Shown: positions 25,660 to 35,304, counted from the stretch's first letter. The stretch is 64,000 nt of DNA from Thermoplasmata archaeon (GCA_021810045.1 JAJZJR010000005.1:1-64000); one strand, 5' to 3'. Notes: generated from the sequence alone by a model not told the origin. Numbers and translations: made by a program.

Positions 25660-27528
25660 TCAGTTATCATAAAGCATCCCTACCTCTTTTATGTAGTCTA
25701 TTACTCCGGTATCTTCCATATTGCTCAGATCACCAGTATCCATATTCAGGAAAGCAGACCTTACGACTCTTCTCATTATCTTTCCGTTTCTTGTCTTTGG
25801 AAGCTGTGGAAGCCATATAACATATTTTGGTGCAAATGATTTACCCAATCCGTTGACTACCGCTTCCCGGATGTTATCCCTGGTTCTGTCCGTGTTGGTT
25901 CCGGTGTAAAAAACCAATACCGACTCACCCTTTATGTTGTCGGGAATGCCTGCCACTGCAGCCTCTGTAACTCCTTCGACCGTCATGGCAAGGTTTTCCA
26001 CTTCATTTGGACCCAGCCTTTTTCCGGCTACCTTCAGTACGTCATCTGATCTCCCGAAAAGGAAGAAGTACCCGTCCCTTGTCATCTTTGCCCAGTCTCC
26101 CTGTATCCAGTAACCCGGAAACTTAGACCAGTAGGTTTCCAGATATTTATCCTCATTCTGCCAGATTCCTCTTGTCATGGAGGGGCAGTGCTTTCCTGCA
26201 ACGAGATACCCCACCTGATCGTAAACCTCCTCTCCATTCTCGTTTAAAACAGACACATTCATTCCAAGCCCTCTGTAAAGGCACCTTGGCATCAGGGGGA
26301 TGGCAGCCGTTGAGGCCAGGAAACAGCCTATTATGTCTGTTCCACCTGAAACATTGGCAATGGGCACCTTTCCCTGGCCAAGATCCCTGAAGAGCCACAA
26401 CCAGGAATCCTCATCCCACGGTTCACCGGTTGAACCAAAAAGCCTGATTCCCTTGAGCGGTTTCCGGATTCCCCTGGATTTAAGTGTTCTCACGAGTGAG
26501 GGGGACACTCCAAGGAGTGTTACGTCGTGAGATGAGATGAGGTTCCACAGCCGGTTTGAGTCCGGGAAGTCAACTGCCCCATCGTATACGAAAATGGAGC
26601 CTCCCAGTGCATTTGCCCCTATAATTGACCAAGGACCCATCATCCAACCCAGGTCGGAAATCCAGAATAGTGTATCCCGGGATGTCATATCCATGTAGTA
26701 ACGGACCTCTTTGGCTATGTTGATGAAACTGCCGCCGTGCACATGCACTGTACCTTTTGGTTTTCCTGTTGTTCCTGAAGTGTAAAGCATTAATGCAGGG
26801 TCTTCTGAATCTGTATCTGTGGAGGATGTATATTCTCCCTCCTCCATAAGGCGGTAAAAATCAAGTTCATCCTCCCTTTCAGGATGAATGAGGATGAGCT
26901 TCACTCCATCAAGAGCTTCAAGGGTTTTCCTCACATTTACAAGTTTTCCCTTCCTGCTGTATTTTGAAAGGGAAAAGAGGAATTTTATGCCTGCATCCTC
27001 AATCCTGGTGCTTACCGCATCTGTTCCGTAACCTGAAAATATGGGGACCGCTACAGCTCCAATCCTCATTATGGAGTACAGGGAAATTATGCTCTCCGGG
27101 TTTGGGGGCATGTATATTCCAATCCTGTCTCCCTTCTTTATCCCCAGTTTTAGGAGTGATCCTGCCATTTTTCCTGTCATCCTGTCCAGTTCACTGAATG
27201 ATAAGGCTCCGGCTGTTCCATCCTCACGCTCGAATTTTATTGCGGGAGCAGAACTGTCCTTATGGTTCTCAACACAGTTCTTAGTTATGTTTATCCTGCC
27301 ATCAACAAACCATCTGGACCATGGAATGCCGTCTTTATCTTCAACAAGCTGCCTGAACGGAACATCGAACCTAATGCCGCAGTCTTCAATAACTGCTGGC
27401 CAGAACCATTCCTGGTCCGAATCAGCCCTTTTGTAAAGTTCCTCTATGGTTTCAACTCCGTGCTTTTTGGCTAATCTCATGAGGTTTGTGTCCTGTGGGT
27501 TGGGAGGGACATAAATGAACTGATCCAT
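25660..27528 (-). CDS. Acyl-CoA synthetase of the Acs family (second copy)
   Basis: 622 residues with intact catalytic motifs: YTSGTTGKPKG, WISDLGWMMGP, GSTGEPWD, GRSDDVLKVAGKR and KTRNGKIMRR. It resembles acetyl/propionyl-CoA synthetases but differs clearly from the copy at 18110-20056, so it may use another short acid. The start at 27528 (MDQFIYVPPN) is preferred over 27552, whose extra eight residues (MNLCICKS) look unrelated. An MBL hydrolase follows in the same operon; a class V aminotransferase is divergent. Confidence 0.88.
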   Translation of the reverse strand: MDQFIYVPPNPQDTNLMRLAKKHGVETIEELYKRADSDQEWFWPAVIEDCGIRFDVPFRQLVEDKDGIPWSRWFVDGRINITKNCVENHKDSSAPAIKFEREDGTAGALSFSELDRMTGKMAGSLLKLGIKKGDRIGIYMPPNPESIISLYSIMRIGAVAVPIFSGYGTDAVSTRIEDAGIKFLFSLSKYSRKGKLVNVRKTLEALDGVKLILIHPEREDELDFYRLMEEGEYTSSTDTDSEDPALMLYTSGTTGKPKGTVHVHGGSFINIAKEVRYYMDMTSRDTLFWISDLGWMMGPWSIIGANALGGSIFVYDGAVDFPDSNRLWNLISSHDVTLLGVSPSLVRTLKSRGIRKPLKGIRLFGSTGEPWDEDSWLWLFRDLGQGKVPIANVSGGTDIIGCFLASTAAIPLMPRCLYRGLGMNVSVLNENGEEVYDQVGYLVAGKHCPSMTRGIWQNEDKYLETYWSKFPGYWIQGDWAKMTRDGYFFLFGRSDDVLKVAGKRLGPNEVENLAMTVEGVTEAAVAGIPDNIKGESVLVFYTGTNTDRTRDNIREAVVNGLGKSFAPKYVIWLPQLPKTRNGKIMRRVVRSAFLNMDTGDLSNMEDTGVIDYIKEVGMLYDN

Positions 27529-27606
27529 TGATTTACAAATACACAAATTCAAAATAAATTTGTGGCAGGAATGCTAATTTATTAAGTTAGATGCATTTAA
27601 TATCTC

Positions 27607-28779
27607 ATGGTTTCGAGAATATTGTTGCATGTTGGACCGTCAGTGGCCAATTACGGCGTACAGAGTTCTGCTGTGGTCCCAAATATTGGCTTTGCTTCTC
27701 CTGAGTTCAATAGAGCTATGAAATACTCACTGGAACAGTTCAGGCTGGTTACAGGTGCTGACGAAACCTACATGCCTTTCATAATACCCGGGGGCGGAAC
27801 TGCTGCTATGGAAAGCATAGTTTCTTTCCTGGCAAAGGATTCCAATATCCTTATTGTTACAAATGGGGTTTTTGGAGACCGGTGGGAGGGAATTCTTTCA
27901 AGATACCCGGTAAAATTCAAGGTACTGAGGGCCCAGGCAGGAAAGGCTGTTACAACAAGCCAGATAGTATCAGAACTGAGTGGCGGCAATTTTGATGCAG
28001 TAACTATAACACAGGTTGAAACAAGCACTGGTGTCAGAATGCCCATGAAGGAAATAGCAGAAGCTGTAAGACCTTATGTAAAACTCATAATCGTTGATGG
28101 GGTAGCCAGTATTGGCGGAGAGAGGATGAATGCGTCACAGTGGGACATTGATGTCTGCCTTACCGCCAGCCAGAAGGCCATTGGTGCACAGACAGGAGCG
28201 GGCCTTCTCGTTGCTTCCCGGAGGGCGATGGAAATGCTTCAGCAGCCATCCATCTCAGGATACCTCCTGGATTTGAGAAACTGGCACAAAATCATGGAGA
28301 ACTTTCTATCGGGAGGCGGAGGGTATTTCGCAACTCCGCCAATAGGCACCATATTCTCCCTGGCTGAGAGCTTCAGCAGGATTGAAGAGGAAACAATGGA
28401 TGCGAGAATTTCAAGGCACAGAACCTGTTCAGAGGCTTTCAGGAAAGGCGTAATGGAAATGGGCCTGGATATAGTTGCACTGGAAAATCTAAGGAGCAAT
28501 ACAGTTACGGGTGTTTATATCGAGAACGTTGACATTCAGAAATTCATCAGGACAGCAATGGATAGAGGCGTTGAATTTGGTGCAGGTGTCCACCCTGAGA
28601 TAAAGGACAGATATTTCCGTGTCGGCCACATGGGATGGGTCGAACCCTCACATATAATCAAAGCCCTGAACGTAATAGGGCAGTCCCTGAATGCACTTGG
28701 ATACAATATAGAAAAGGATTCGGGAACACTTGCTGCAAAGGCTGTTTTCGATCGATACCCTGAAAAAGTTCAGCAGTAA
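27607..28779 (+). CDS. Class V aminotransferase (alanine-glyoxylate/serine-pyruvate type)
   Basis: PLP enzyme of 390 residues. Near the N-terminus are LHVGPSVANY and a PGGGTAAMES phosphate-binding turn. DGVASIGGE holds the Asp that contacts the PLP pyridine, and K190 in TASQKAIG is the Schiff-base lysine. RVGHMGW sits near the C-terminus. Likely reaction: transfer of an amino group between serine or alanine and glyoxylate or pyruvate. The exact substrate is not fixed by sequence. It is divergent from the Acs-like gene, with 78 bases between the starts. Confidence 0.87.
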   Translation: MVSRILLHVGPSVANYGVQSSAVVPNIGFASPEFNRAMKYSLEQFRLVTGADETYMPFIIPGGGTAAMESIVSFLAKDSNILIVTNGVFGDRWEGILSRYPVKFKVLRAQAGKAVTTSQIVSELSGGNFDAVTITQVETSTGVRMPMKEIAEAVRPYVKLIIVDGVASIGGERMNASQWDIDVCLTASQKAIGAQTGAGLLVASRRAMEMLQQPSISGYLLDLRNWHKIMENFLSGGGGYFATPPIGTIFSLAESFSRIEEETMDARISRHRTCSEAFRKGVMEMGLDIVALENLRSNTVTGVYIENVDIQKFIRTAMDRGVEFGAGVHPEIKDRYFRVGHMGWVEPSHIIKALNVIGQSLNALGYNIEKDSGTLAAKAVFDRYPEKVQQ

Positions 28780-28819
28780 GGCAAACTTATATTAAACGAA
28801 GGGAATAACGCCTGATAGC

Positions 28820-29335
28820 TTGAACGGTAGTGTTTATGAAAGGGAGCTTGCTGGTATTTTTGCAGGGACAGAGAATGTTTTGCAGAAATATGCCAAGCGC
28901 CTGGATGAAGGCAACAGGGGTATTGCCCTTGGAATGCTTTCAAAACCATTTTTTGTTACAAGATCAGCTGGGTCTCTCGGGGCAGATCTGATTGCAATGA
29001 GGCATGATTATTCTCTGGTCATAGAGGTGAAATCCTCCATAAATGAATCCCTCCTCTTCACGGAAGCGTCGGGAAGAATGCAGGATCAGGCCAACCGCCT
29101 GCGGGATCTGTGTCAGAGAGCAGGCCTGTTTGTTGTTTACGCATACAGGATGAAGAGTGTACCGGGAGATCCGTGGAGAATGTTTACCATACCTGCAGAA
29201 CCCACAGGCAGAATCCGTCATTTGTATGATATTCTTCCAAAAGTGGGCGAAACAAAAAATGGCAATTTCAGTTTAAAATGGAAGGAGGGAATGCCTCTCT
29301 CCAGACTTATTGACTATATGAACCAGGAAATTTAG
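28820..29335 (+). CDS. hjc: Holliday junction resolvase (Hjc-like), extended
   Basis: Archaeal four-way-junction nuclease fold. Active-site residues: Glu near the N-terminus (YEREL), D56 in GADLIA, E69 and K71 in VIEVKSS. RSAGSLGADLIA matches the Hjc core, and the Asp-to-Glu spacing of 13 is the family value. At 171 residues it is longer than typical Hjc (about 120-140), with extra sequence between the first Glu and RSAGS and a C-terminal tail. The start is TTG. The 3' end overlaps the convergent aminotransferase by 4 bases. Confidence 0.8.
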   Translation: MNGSVYERELAGIFAGTENVLQKYAKRLDEGNRGIALGMLSKPFFVTRSAGSLGADLIAMRHDYSLVIEVKSSINESLLFTEASGRMQDQANRLRDLCQRAGLFVVYAYRMKSVPGDPWRMFTIPAEPTGRIRHLYDILPKVGETKNGNFSLKWKEGMPLSRLIDYMNQEI

Positions 29336-30696
29336 ATAGTGGCTTTTATGGCCTTTTCTATGGCCTCTATCCCCATTTCTGCCTGTTCTTCGCTGAGGTT
29401 AAGTGGTGGAATGAACCTCATGGCACTTAGTCCTGTGGGAAGGGAAAGGAGCCCATTCCTGAAGGCATTAAGCTCGAAAGTGTCTCTGAGCTTTGTATCA
29501 GGTTCTTTGGTCTTTCTGTCCTTTACAAAATCAACTGCAAGCATGAGGCCAAGTCCTCTGACATCCCCAATTGCACTGTACTTTTCGGAAAGTTCCTGAA
29601 GCCTCTTCTTCAGGTAAGCACCTATCCTTGTTGCATTTTCAAGCAGTTTCTCCTTCTTTATGACCTCTATTGTTGCTACGCAGGCAACACTGGCAAGTGC
29701 GTTTCCGCCAAAGGTGTTGGAGTGCAGTGACTGTTCCGGGAAATCAAAACTGTCCTTTACCACGACTGCACCCATCGGTATTCCCGATGCAATTGACTTC
29801 GCCAGTGACATTATTTCAGGTTCGACACCGAAATGTTCTGATCCAAAGAATTTCCCGGTTCTGCCGAATCCAGTCTGAACTTCATCCATGATCACGACAG
29901 CGTTGTTTTCATCCGCCAGTTTCATGAGTTTCCTGTGGAATCCCTTCGGAGGCACAATATAACCCCCCTCACCCTGTACTGGTTCCACTATGAACCCGGC
30001 GAGGTTATCGGGGTGTACATATGTATGAAGCATGTAGTCTTCAATGTAGTCAATGACCCTGTTCTCAAGTTCATCAGGATTCTCATACCCGTCTATGCCA
30101 AACGGGTTCCTGTAAGGGTTGGGAAAAATAGCATGTTCAACCCCAGGCATGGTGGGAAAGAAACCCTTCTTCTGGATTGCCTTGGATGCTGTCATGGAAA
30201 GTGCACCCTGTGTCCTTCCGTGGAATCCTCCTATAAATGCGATGAACTCCTGCTTCTTTGTATGGGCCTTGGCAAGTTTTATGGCTGCTTCATTTGATTC
30301 GGCACCACTGTTGCTGAAGAAAACCTTCTTCTGGAAAGTTCCCGGTGTGTTTTCAGCAATTGCTCTTGCAGCATCCACCTGCTCCCTGTAATAGAAATCT
30401 GTTCCTGCAAAATGCCATAGTTTGTCAAGCTGGATTGCAACTTTATCCCTGACATAGGGGTGAATGTGTCCAATATTTGTTACACTGATTCCAGTGGAGA
30501 AATCGAGGTATATGTTTCCATCAACATCCTGTACAAATGCTCCCTGTGCCTTTTCTGCTACAATTGGGAGTGACTTAGTGGTTTTCACCAGGTATTTTGT
30601 ATCTTCTTCAACAATTTTCATGGCGTTTGGACCTGGGGGTGGCACTTTTATGGATATCCTGCTCATTTTCTCCACAGAATGTGTAGAGTCTGTCAT
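29332..30696 (-). CDS. Class III aminotransferase (4-aminobutyrate/acetylornithine type)
   Basis: PLP enzyme. It has SNSGAESNEAAIKLAK, GGFHGRTQGALS, the cofactor Asp in MDEVQTGFGRTG, and the lysine in SLAKSIASG. The start at 30696 (MTDSTHSVEKM) gives 454 residues. A longer reading from 30789 adds 31 residues unlike the family and runs through the AT-rich promoter. Closest in character to archaeal enzymes called 4-aminobutyrate aminotransferase; the substrate is not proven. It is divergent from the iron transporter gene. Confidence 0.85.
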   Translation of the reverse strand: MTDSTHSVEKMSRISIKVPPPGPNAMKIVEEDTKYLVKTTKSLPIVAEKAQGAFVQDVDGNIYLDFSTGISVTNIGHIHPYVRDKVAIQLDKLWHFAGTDFYYREQVDAARAIAENTPGTFQKKVFFSNSGAESNEAAIKLAKAHTKKQEFIAFIGGFHGRTQGALSMTASKAIQKKGFFPTMPGVEHAIFPNPYRNPFGIDGYENPDELENRVIDYIEDYMLHTYVHPDNLAGFIVEPVQGEGGYIVPPKGFHRKLMKLADENNAVVIMDEVQTGFGRTGKFFGSEHFGVEPEIMSLAKSIASGIPMGAVVVKDSFDFPEQSLHSNTFGGNALASVACVATIEVIKKEKLLENATRIGAYLKKRLQELSEKYSAIGDVRGLGLMLAVDFVKDRKTKEPDTKLRDTFELNAFRNGLLSLPTGLSAMRFIPPLNLSEEQAEMGIEAIEKAIKATI

Positions 30697-30773
30697 ATCG
30701 ATCAATAACTTATATGAGTCAAAAATATATATTTTATCAAATGTAAAACGAATATTTATTACGTATTTCGTAG

Positions 30774-30788
30774 TGACAATGAATGTCA
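30774..30788. promoter_or_regulatory. Inverted repeat upstream of the iron transporter gene
   Basis: TGACA-ATGAA-TGTCA lies just before CTTTTTAAC (about 30800-30809), which is the likely TATA box of the gene at 30830. It is also within 100 bases of the divergent aminotransferase start. It is a candidate metal-regulator operator by position; the sequence does not match a consensus I know. Confidence 0.4.
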
Positions 30789-30829
30789 ATCAGTAGATGA
30801 CTTTTTAACAACAAAAGAAATCCTTCGGC

Positions 30830-31819
30830 GTGCCAATGCCTGTAAATTTGAAGGAAATTCAGGAATTCTGCAGAGATGAACTCACCGATCTTGAGTTTTA
30901 CAGAGGATTATCGGAAAAGGTAAAGGATGATTACCTGAAGAAGAACCTGTTGAGACTTTCAGAAGTTGAAAAACAGCATTCACAGTTCTGGATCAGCTAC
31001 CTTCAGAAGAATGGCGTAGACACTTCAAGATTAAGGCCGAAAAGGCTGAAGATCCGGTTCATGCTGTTTATTTTCAGAATTCTTGGAATAGGTCTTTCAG
31101 TGAATCTCCTTGAATACGGCGAGGTTGAAACCGTTGCAAAGTACAGGGACTATGCCAAAAGAGCCGGAGAAGACAAGGAATTCAAGGAAGGCATAGAAAG
31201 AATCATCAAAGAGGAAATAGAGCACGAGGACGTATTCAGCTATACGCTGGAACAGAATAAGGAGAAGCTAGACCGCAACAGGGATATCATATATGGTATA
31301 AGCGACGGCCTGGTAGAAGTCCTGGCATCAATAGCAGGACTTACCGCACTCCTAACAAATCATCTTGACGTTGCACTTGGAGGCCTTGTAGTGGGAGTCA
31401 GCGGTACAATGAGCATGAGCGTTGGGGCTTATCTGGCAAAGGATTCAGAATCACAATACAAGATTTCAGGCCTCAGACGGTTGGCAATCCTTAGGAATCA
31501 GTCACACGACACCAAAAAAGTTGGCCAGTACAAAGGAGAATCCAGGAGGTCAGCATTCAACGTGGGAATGTTTTACATACTAGGTGCAGCAATCCCCATA
31601 CTGCCTTTCCTGTTTCTCCCAAGAGATTTTGCCCTTGTTATCTCCATCATACTCGTTGCCGTGACGCAGGGTCTTGCAAACTCTATTATAGCAATTTCCA
31701 TGAACATGAGGATACTGAAGGAGGCAGTTAAGGCTTCAGGCCTTGCACTGCTCGCTGCTCTTGCATCTTACCTGGTTGCACAGGTATTCCACATGATACT
31801 TCATGTGTCTTTGATCTAG
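30830..31819 (+). CDS. Ferritin-like domain fused to VIT1/CCC1-type iron transporter
   Basis: The N-terminal ferritin-like (rubrerythrin-type) domain, about residues 1-140, has two E-x-x-H motifs: E47/H50 (EKQH) and E129/H132 (EIEH), enough for a di-iron site. A VIT1/CCC1 membrane domain (about 145-329) has about five helices and the conserved DGLVEVLASIAG turn. Such fusions move Fe2+ or Mn2+ across membranes, and the soluble domain senses or loads iron. 329 residues. GTG start, or ATG two codons later. It is followed by an ABC exporter pair 22 bases downstream. Confidence 0.87.
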   Translation: MPMPVNLKEIQEFCRDELTDLEFYRGLSEKVKDDYLKKNLLRLSEVEKQHSQFWISYLQKNGVDTSRLRPKRLKIRFMLFIFRILGIGLSVNLLEYGEVETVAKYRDYAKRAGEDKEFKEGIERIIKEEIEHEDVFSYTLEQNKEKLDRNRDIIYGISDGLVEVLASIAGLTALLTNHLDVALGGLVVGVSGTMSMSVGAYLAKDSESQYKISGLRRLAILRNQSHDTKKVGQYKGESRRSAFNVGMFYILGAAIPILPFLFLPRDFALVISIILVAVTQGLANSIIAISMNMRILKEAVKASGLALLAALASYLVAQVFHMILHVSLI

Positions 31820-31841
31820 TGCGGGACCTTAATGTACCCGG

Positions 31842-32633
31842 ATGAAAAATATGTCTAACAGTTCCATAGTAATAAGAGATCTCTACAAGAGTTACGGAGA
31901 AGTTCAGGCACTTGGCGGTATAGACCTGGAAATCCCAAATGGCCAGATTTTTGGAATACTCGGTCCAAACGGATCAGGCAAAACCACTCTCCTGAAAATA
32001 ATCACTTCCATAATGGAGCCTACATCCGGCCTAGTGGTGGTTAACGGCATAAATGCAGGGGAAAATCCCATGAAGGTGAAAACCATCGTAGGATATGTCC
32101 CGGAAACGCCAACTCTCTATGAATCCCTTACCCCTCTTGAGTTCCTGGGATTTGTTGGCTCCATAAGGAAAGTCGATCATAACATCCTGTCAGAAAGGAT
32201 AAACAGGTTCGCAAGTGCATTTGAGATAGAGGACAAGATGAATAATTTCATCGGCTCCCTTTCATTCGGAACCAAACAGAAAGTGGCCATAATATCTGCA
32301 TTCATCCATGATCCGGAAATTATAGTTCTGGACGAGGGAATGAACGGACTGGATCCAAGATCCGCCAAGATCCTTAAGAATCTCCTTCTTGATTTTGTTT
32401 CAGCAGGAAAAACTGTATTGTTTTCAACTCACGTACTGGAAGTGGCCGAGAGTGTCTGCCACAGGATGGCCATTATCTACAAGGGCAATATAGTTGATGT
32501 TGGAACACTGAAGGAACTCAGGGAATCAGCAGGTGAGAAAGATGCCAAACTGGAGGATATATTCCTCAACGCCACAGGGGACAGCGATCTTAAACCAGTG
32601 ATAGAATCACTAAAAGAGACACTGAGCAAATGA
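31842..32633 (+). CDS. ABC transporter ATP-binding protein
   Basis: 263 residues. Walker A GPNGSGKTT (about 41-49), Walker B IIVLDEGMNGLD, and the H-loop in FSTHVLE. The signature is SFGTKQ instead of LSGGQ, a noticeable departure. Homologous to drug/Na-type ABC-2 exporters. Its stop overlaps the permease start (ATGA), so it works with that permease. The substrate is unknown; position after the iron transporter is suggestive only. Confidence 0.88.
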   Translation: MKNMSNSSIVIRDLYKSYGEVQALGGIDLEIPNGQIFGILGPNGSGKTTLLKIITSIMEPTSGLVVVNGINAGENPMKVKTIVGYVPETPTLYESLTPLEFLGFVGSIRKVDHNILSERINRFASAFEIEDKMNNFIGSLSFGTKQKVAIISAFIHDPEIIVLDEGMNGLDPRSAKILKNLLLDFVSAGKTVLFSTHVLEVAESVCHRMAIIYKGNIVDVGTLKELRESAGEKDAKLEDIFLNATGDSDLKPVIESLKETLSK

Positions 32634-34243
32634 AAAGCCTCATATGGGAACTTAGCAGCAGAATAGTCAGTGAACAGAGGTACCTCGCACTGAAGGACTC
32701 AACAAAGTTTCAGGAAAGAGCCAGCACTTCATCAAAACAGGGGTACAGGTATATCAGGAGGCTCATAAGGACCAGCTACGCCCTTACATCAATAATGATG
32801 TTTGTATTCTCTTATTTTCTTGTAATAGCAAATACGGGAGTGGGGAACCCTCTTGTCCATGTCCAGCTCATATCCTTCATAATCTATGCATACATTTTCA
32901 TTTTCAGTCTTTACAGTGCCATAATGTTCATCAACATCATCCGGAGCTATGGTCTTTTTGAACCTCTCAAACCCCTTCCAACAAGCATTGGCCGGCAGGT
33001 ACTGCACATATCGTGGTTTGTCTACAATGGTTCAAGCAGCCTTTTCATCGTGATTCCGCTCATATATGAGTATATTGTCATAACCGGGTCTTATTATGCT
33101 GTCCCGCTGGGACTGATATGGGCTTTTACAACCATGGGCCTTGGCTACATGATCGGGGTTGTTCTCGTAACATATGTGGTGGGAAGACACAACTCATCAA
33201 GGAGAGGAAAACTTGGAGCTTTCTCAAATATGGCAAGACTGCTCGGAGTAATTGTTGCTTTTGTGGTATTCGAGGTAGCTCTTCAGGAGCCCGGGAGCCT
33301 CCCGGCACTACCAGCAATCTCATTTCACCCCTATCTGATGTTTGTTCCGTTGATCAATATCTCCTACACGGCGTTTCCTGTTTCCTATCTGTATGGGACA
33401 ATATTTACGGAAATTTTTGTTACAGTGTTTTATGTAGGGATTATTGCAGCACTCTTCCTGAAGTTCAACAGCATTATATTTGGCAGGTTGACACAGGCTG
33501 AGAATCATTCCAGCAATTCTTATGATGGTTCAAGCAAGAAAGCCATTGTCCATGGTTTTTACAGAAACACCTTCATAAAGGACATGAGAAATATTTTCAG
33601 AAAGCCCCAAAACTCAATACTCATCATCGTTCCAATAATTTTTGTGACACCAACGCTGTTCCAGCTCTTCTTTTACTCTTCCAGTGTTTCCTTCGGAACA
33701 GTTTCACTATATTACGCACTTATGTCCATAGTTGTTATCTCATCATCATTCTATGCAATTGCCCTGATTATATCCGAGGGAAACGGCATAAGTGTACTTC
33801 AATCACTTCCACTGAAGCTCAGTGAGATAATTTATTCAAAGAATATGGTGGGAACTGTAATCTTCGCAGTAATCGTAACACCAATTTCAATACTTTTCCT
33901 CCTCAAGGAGTCCCCCGGCATTGCGGTAATGCTGCTGCTTCCTGCGAACCTTGTGGTGGTATATGTCTATACCTCTCTGTTCAACATACGAAGACTTGTG
34001 AGGAAACTTCCAAAGGGGGCAACAACAGTTAATTTCTACTCATTTGGGGGAGGTATAGCCCTTACAATCATGTTTCTCATGACTGTGACAATAGCATCTG
34101 TCCCAACAGGCATTGCCACTGCCCTGTCGCACGAGGTGATTATTGGCACCTTTTCCTATCCTCTCTTCTTTTATCTTGCAACCCTGGCTCTTAACCTCGC
34201 TGCCCTGTTTATTGTGATGAATGTTGTAAACCGTTCTGTATAG
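32630..34243 (+). CDS. ABC exporter permease, large ABC-2-like
   Basis: 537 residues with about 12 hydrophobic helices in two halves separated by a polar stretch (about residues 295-325: SSNSYDGSSKKAIVHGFYRN). It overlaps the ATP-binding gene by four bases, so one gene supplies both membrane halves of the transporter. No substrate-binding protein is nearby, which fits an exporter. Confidence 0.82.
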   Translation: MKSLIWELSSRIVSEQRYLALKDSTKFQERASTSSKQGYRYIRRLIRTSYALTSIMMFVFSYFLVIANTGVGNPLVHVQLISFIIYAYIFIFSLYSAIMFINIIRSYGLFEPLKPLPTSIGRQVLHISWFVYNGSSSLFIVIPLIYEYIVITGSYYAVPLGLIWAFTTMGLGYMIGVVLVTYVVGRHNSSRRGKLGAFSNMARLLGVIVAFVVFEVALQEPGSLPALPAISFHPYLMFVPLINISYTAFPVSYLYGTIFTEIFVTVFYVGIIAALFLKFNSIIFGRLTQAENHSSNSYDGSSKKAIVHGFYRNTFIKDMRNIFRKPQNSILIIVPIIFVTPTLFQLFFYSSSVSFGTVSLYYALMSIVVISSSFYAIALIISEGNGISVLQSLPLKLSEIIYSKNMVGTVIFAVIVTPISILFLLKESPGIAVMLLLPANLVVVYVYTSLFNIRRLVRKLPKGATTVNFYSFGGGIALTIMFLMTVTIASVPTGIATALSHEVIIGTFSYPLFFYLATLALNLAALFIVMNVVNRSV

Positions 34244-34344
34244 GATAGTAGGAATCTGATGTAAAACATGAACCTGGCGAATTTTCTCAGCTTCCAGAAA
34301 GAATTATAAGCAGTTTTCAAATTCACCCCTATTCGTGATGTTTA

Positions 34345-34794
34345 ATGGTAAATGTTAAGGAAGTACCTCCAGAGCTCCTCATGAAACAACTCGCAGAGGA
34401 GTTCAAGAAGAAGAAATTAGAGGTTCCCGAATGGGCCGACTACCTTAAGGCAGGAATTCACAAGGAAAAGTCATGGGAAGATCCGGAATGGTTCTACATC
34501 AGGCTTGCCTCAACTCTTAGAAAGGTATTCGTCAAGGGACCTATTGGAATTTCAAGATTGAGTGAAGAATACGGCGGCAGAGTGGACAGAGGCTCCCAGA
34601 GATACCATCCCGCAAAGGGAAGCAGGTATATCGTAAGACAGATGCTCCAGACTCTTGAAAAACTCGGATACGTTAAAAAAGACAAGAAAGGCAGATCAAT
34701 CGCTCCGGAAGGGGCATCAATCCTGGACAAGGCATCAAAGGAGGCTATGAAAACACTTGCCCAGTCAGATCCTTCGCTCGAGAAGTATCTATGA
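34345..34794 (+). CDS. rps19e: Small ribosomal subunit protein S19e
   Basis: 149 residues with EVPEWADYLKAGIHKEKSW, WFYIRLASTLRKVF, GSQRYHPAKGSRYIVRQ and a winged-helix C-terminus typical of S19e, which is specific to archaea and eukaryotes. It is the first gene of a five-gene cluster (S19e, PDCD5-type, L39e, L31e, aIF6) with gaps of 12 bases or less. Confidence 0.95.
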   Translation: MVNVKEVPPELLMKQLAEEFKKKKLEVPEWADYLKAGIHKEKSWEDPEWFYIRLASTLRKVFVKGPIGISRLSEEYGGRVDRGSQRYHPAKGSRYIVRQMLQTLEKLGYVKKDKKGRSIAPEGASILDKASKEAMKTLAQSDPSLEKYL

Positions 34795-34804
34795 GTGATA
34801 GGAA

Positions 34805-35146
34805 ATGGATAACGAAGACGAACTTGAAGCATTAAGAAGAAAAAAGCTTATGGAGATGCAAGGTAACCTTGCAGATCAGAAGCAGGCAGAGGAACAGCAG
34901 AAAGCTCAGGAAGCAGAAAAGGCCAGAAAAGCCCAGATCCTGAGACAGATACTGGCTCCGGATGCCAGAGAGCGTCTTTCCAACGTACGGCTGGTAAGGC
35001 CGGATATTGCAGAAAATGTTGAAAATCAATTGATTCAGCTGGCATCCATGGGCAGGATAAACCGCCTGCTCACTGATTCAGACATAAAGGACATCCTTGC
35101 CAGGTTAACTGAAACAAAAAGGGAAACAAAGATAGAGAGGAGATAA
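34805..35146 (+). CDS. PDCD5/TFAR19-family DNA-binding protein
   Basis: 113 residues: a charged coiled N-terminal helix ([20 protein letters not shown]) followed by the three-helix PDCD5 core ([20 protein letters not shown]). Usual neighbour of S19e and L39e in archaea. Its precise role is unsettled; the family binds nucleic acid. Stop and next start are separated by two bases. Confidence 0.92.
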   Translation: MDNEDELEALRRKKLMEMQGNLADQKQAEEQQKAQEAEKARKAQILRQILAPDARERLSNVRLVRPDIAENVENQLIQLASMGRINRLLTDSDIKDILARLTETKRETKIERR

Positions 35147-35148
35147 CA

Positions 35149-35304
35149 ATGAGCAGAAACAAGGAACTTGGCCGAAAAACAAGGCTATTGAGAAAAGTAA
35201 AGGAAAACAGAAGAGTACCTGGCTGGGTCATGATGAAGACTGCCAGAAGAGTTACTTCTAATCCCAGAAGAAGAAACTGGAGAAGGAACAATCTTAAGCT
35301 TTAA
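35149..35304 (+). CDS. rpl39e: Large ribosomal subunit protein L39e
   Basis: 51-residue, Arg/Lys-rich protein beginning [20 protein letters not shown] and containing VPGWVMMKT and RRRNWRRN, the L39e signature. It is too short for most gene callers but fills the gap exactly between PDCD5 and L31e. GGAG lies 10 bases upstream. The stop overlaps the next start by one base (TAATG). Confidence 0.94.
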   Translation: MSRNKELGRKTRLLRKVKENRRVPGWVMMKTARRVTSNPRRRNWRRNNLKL

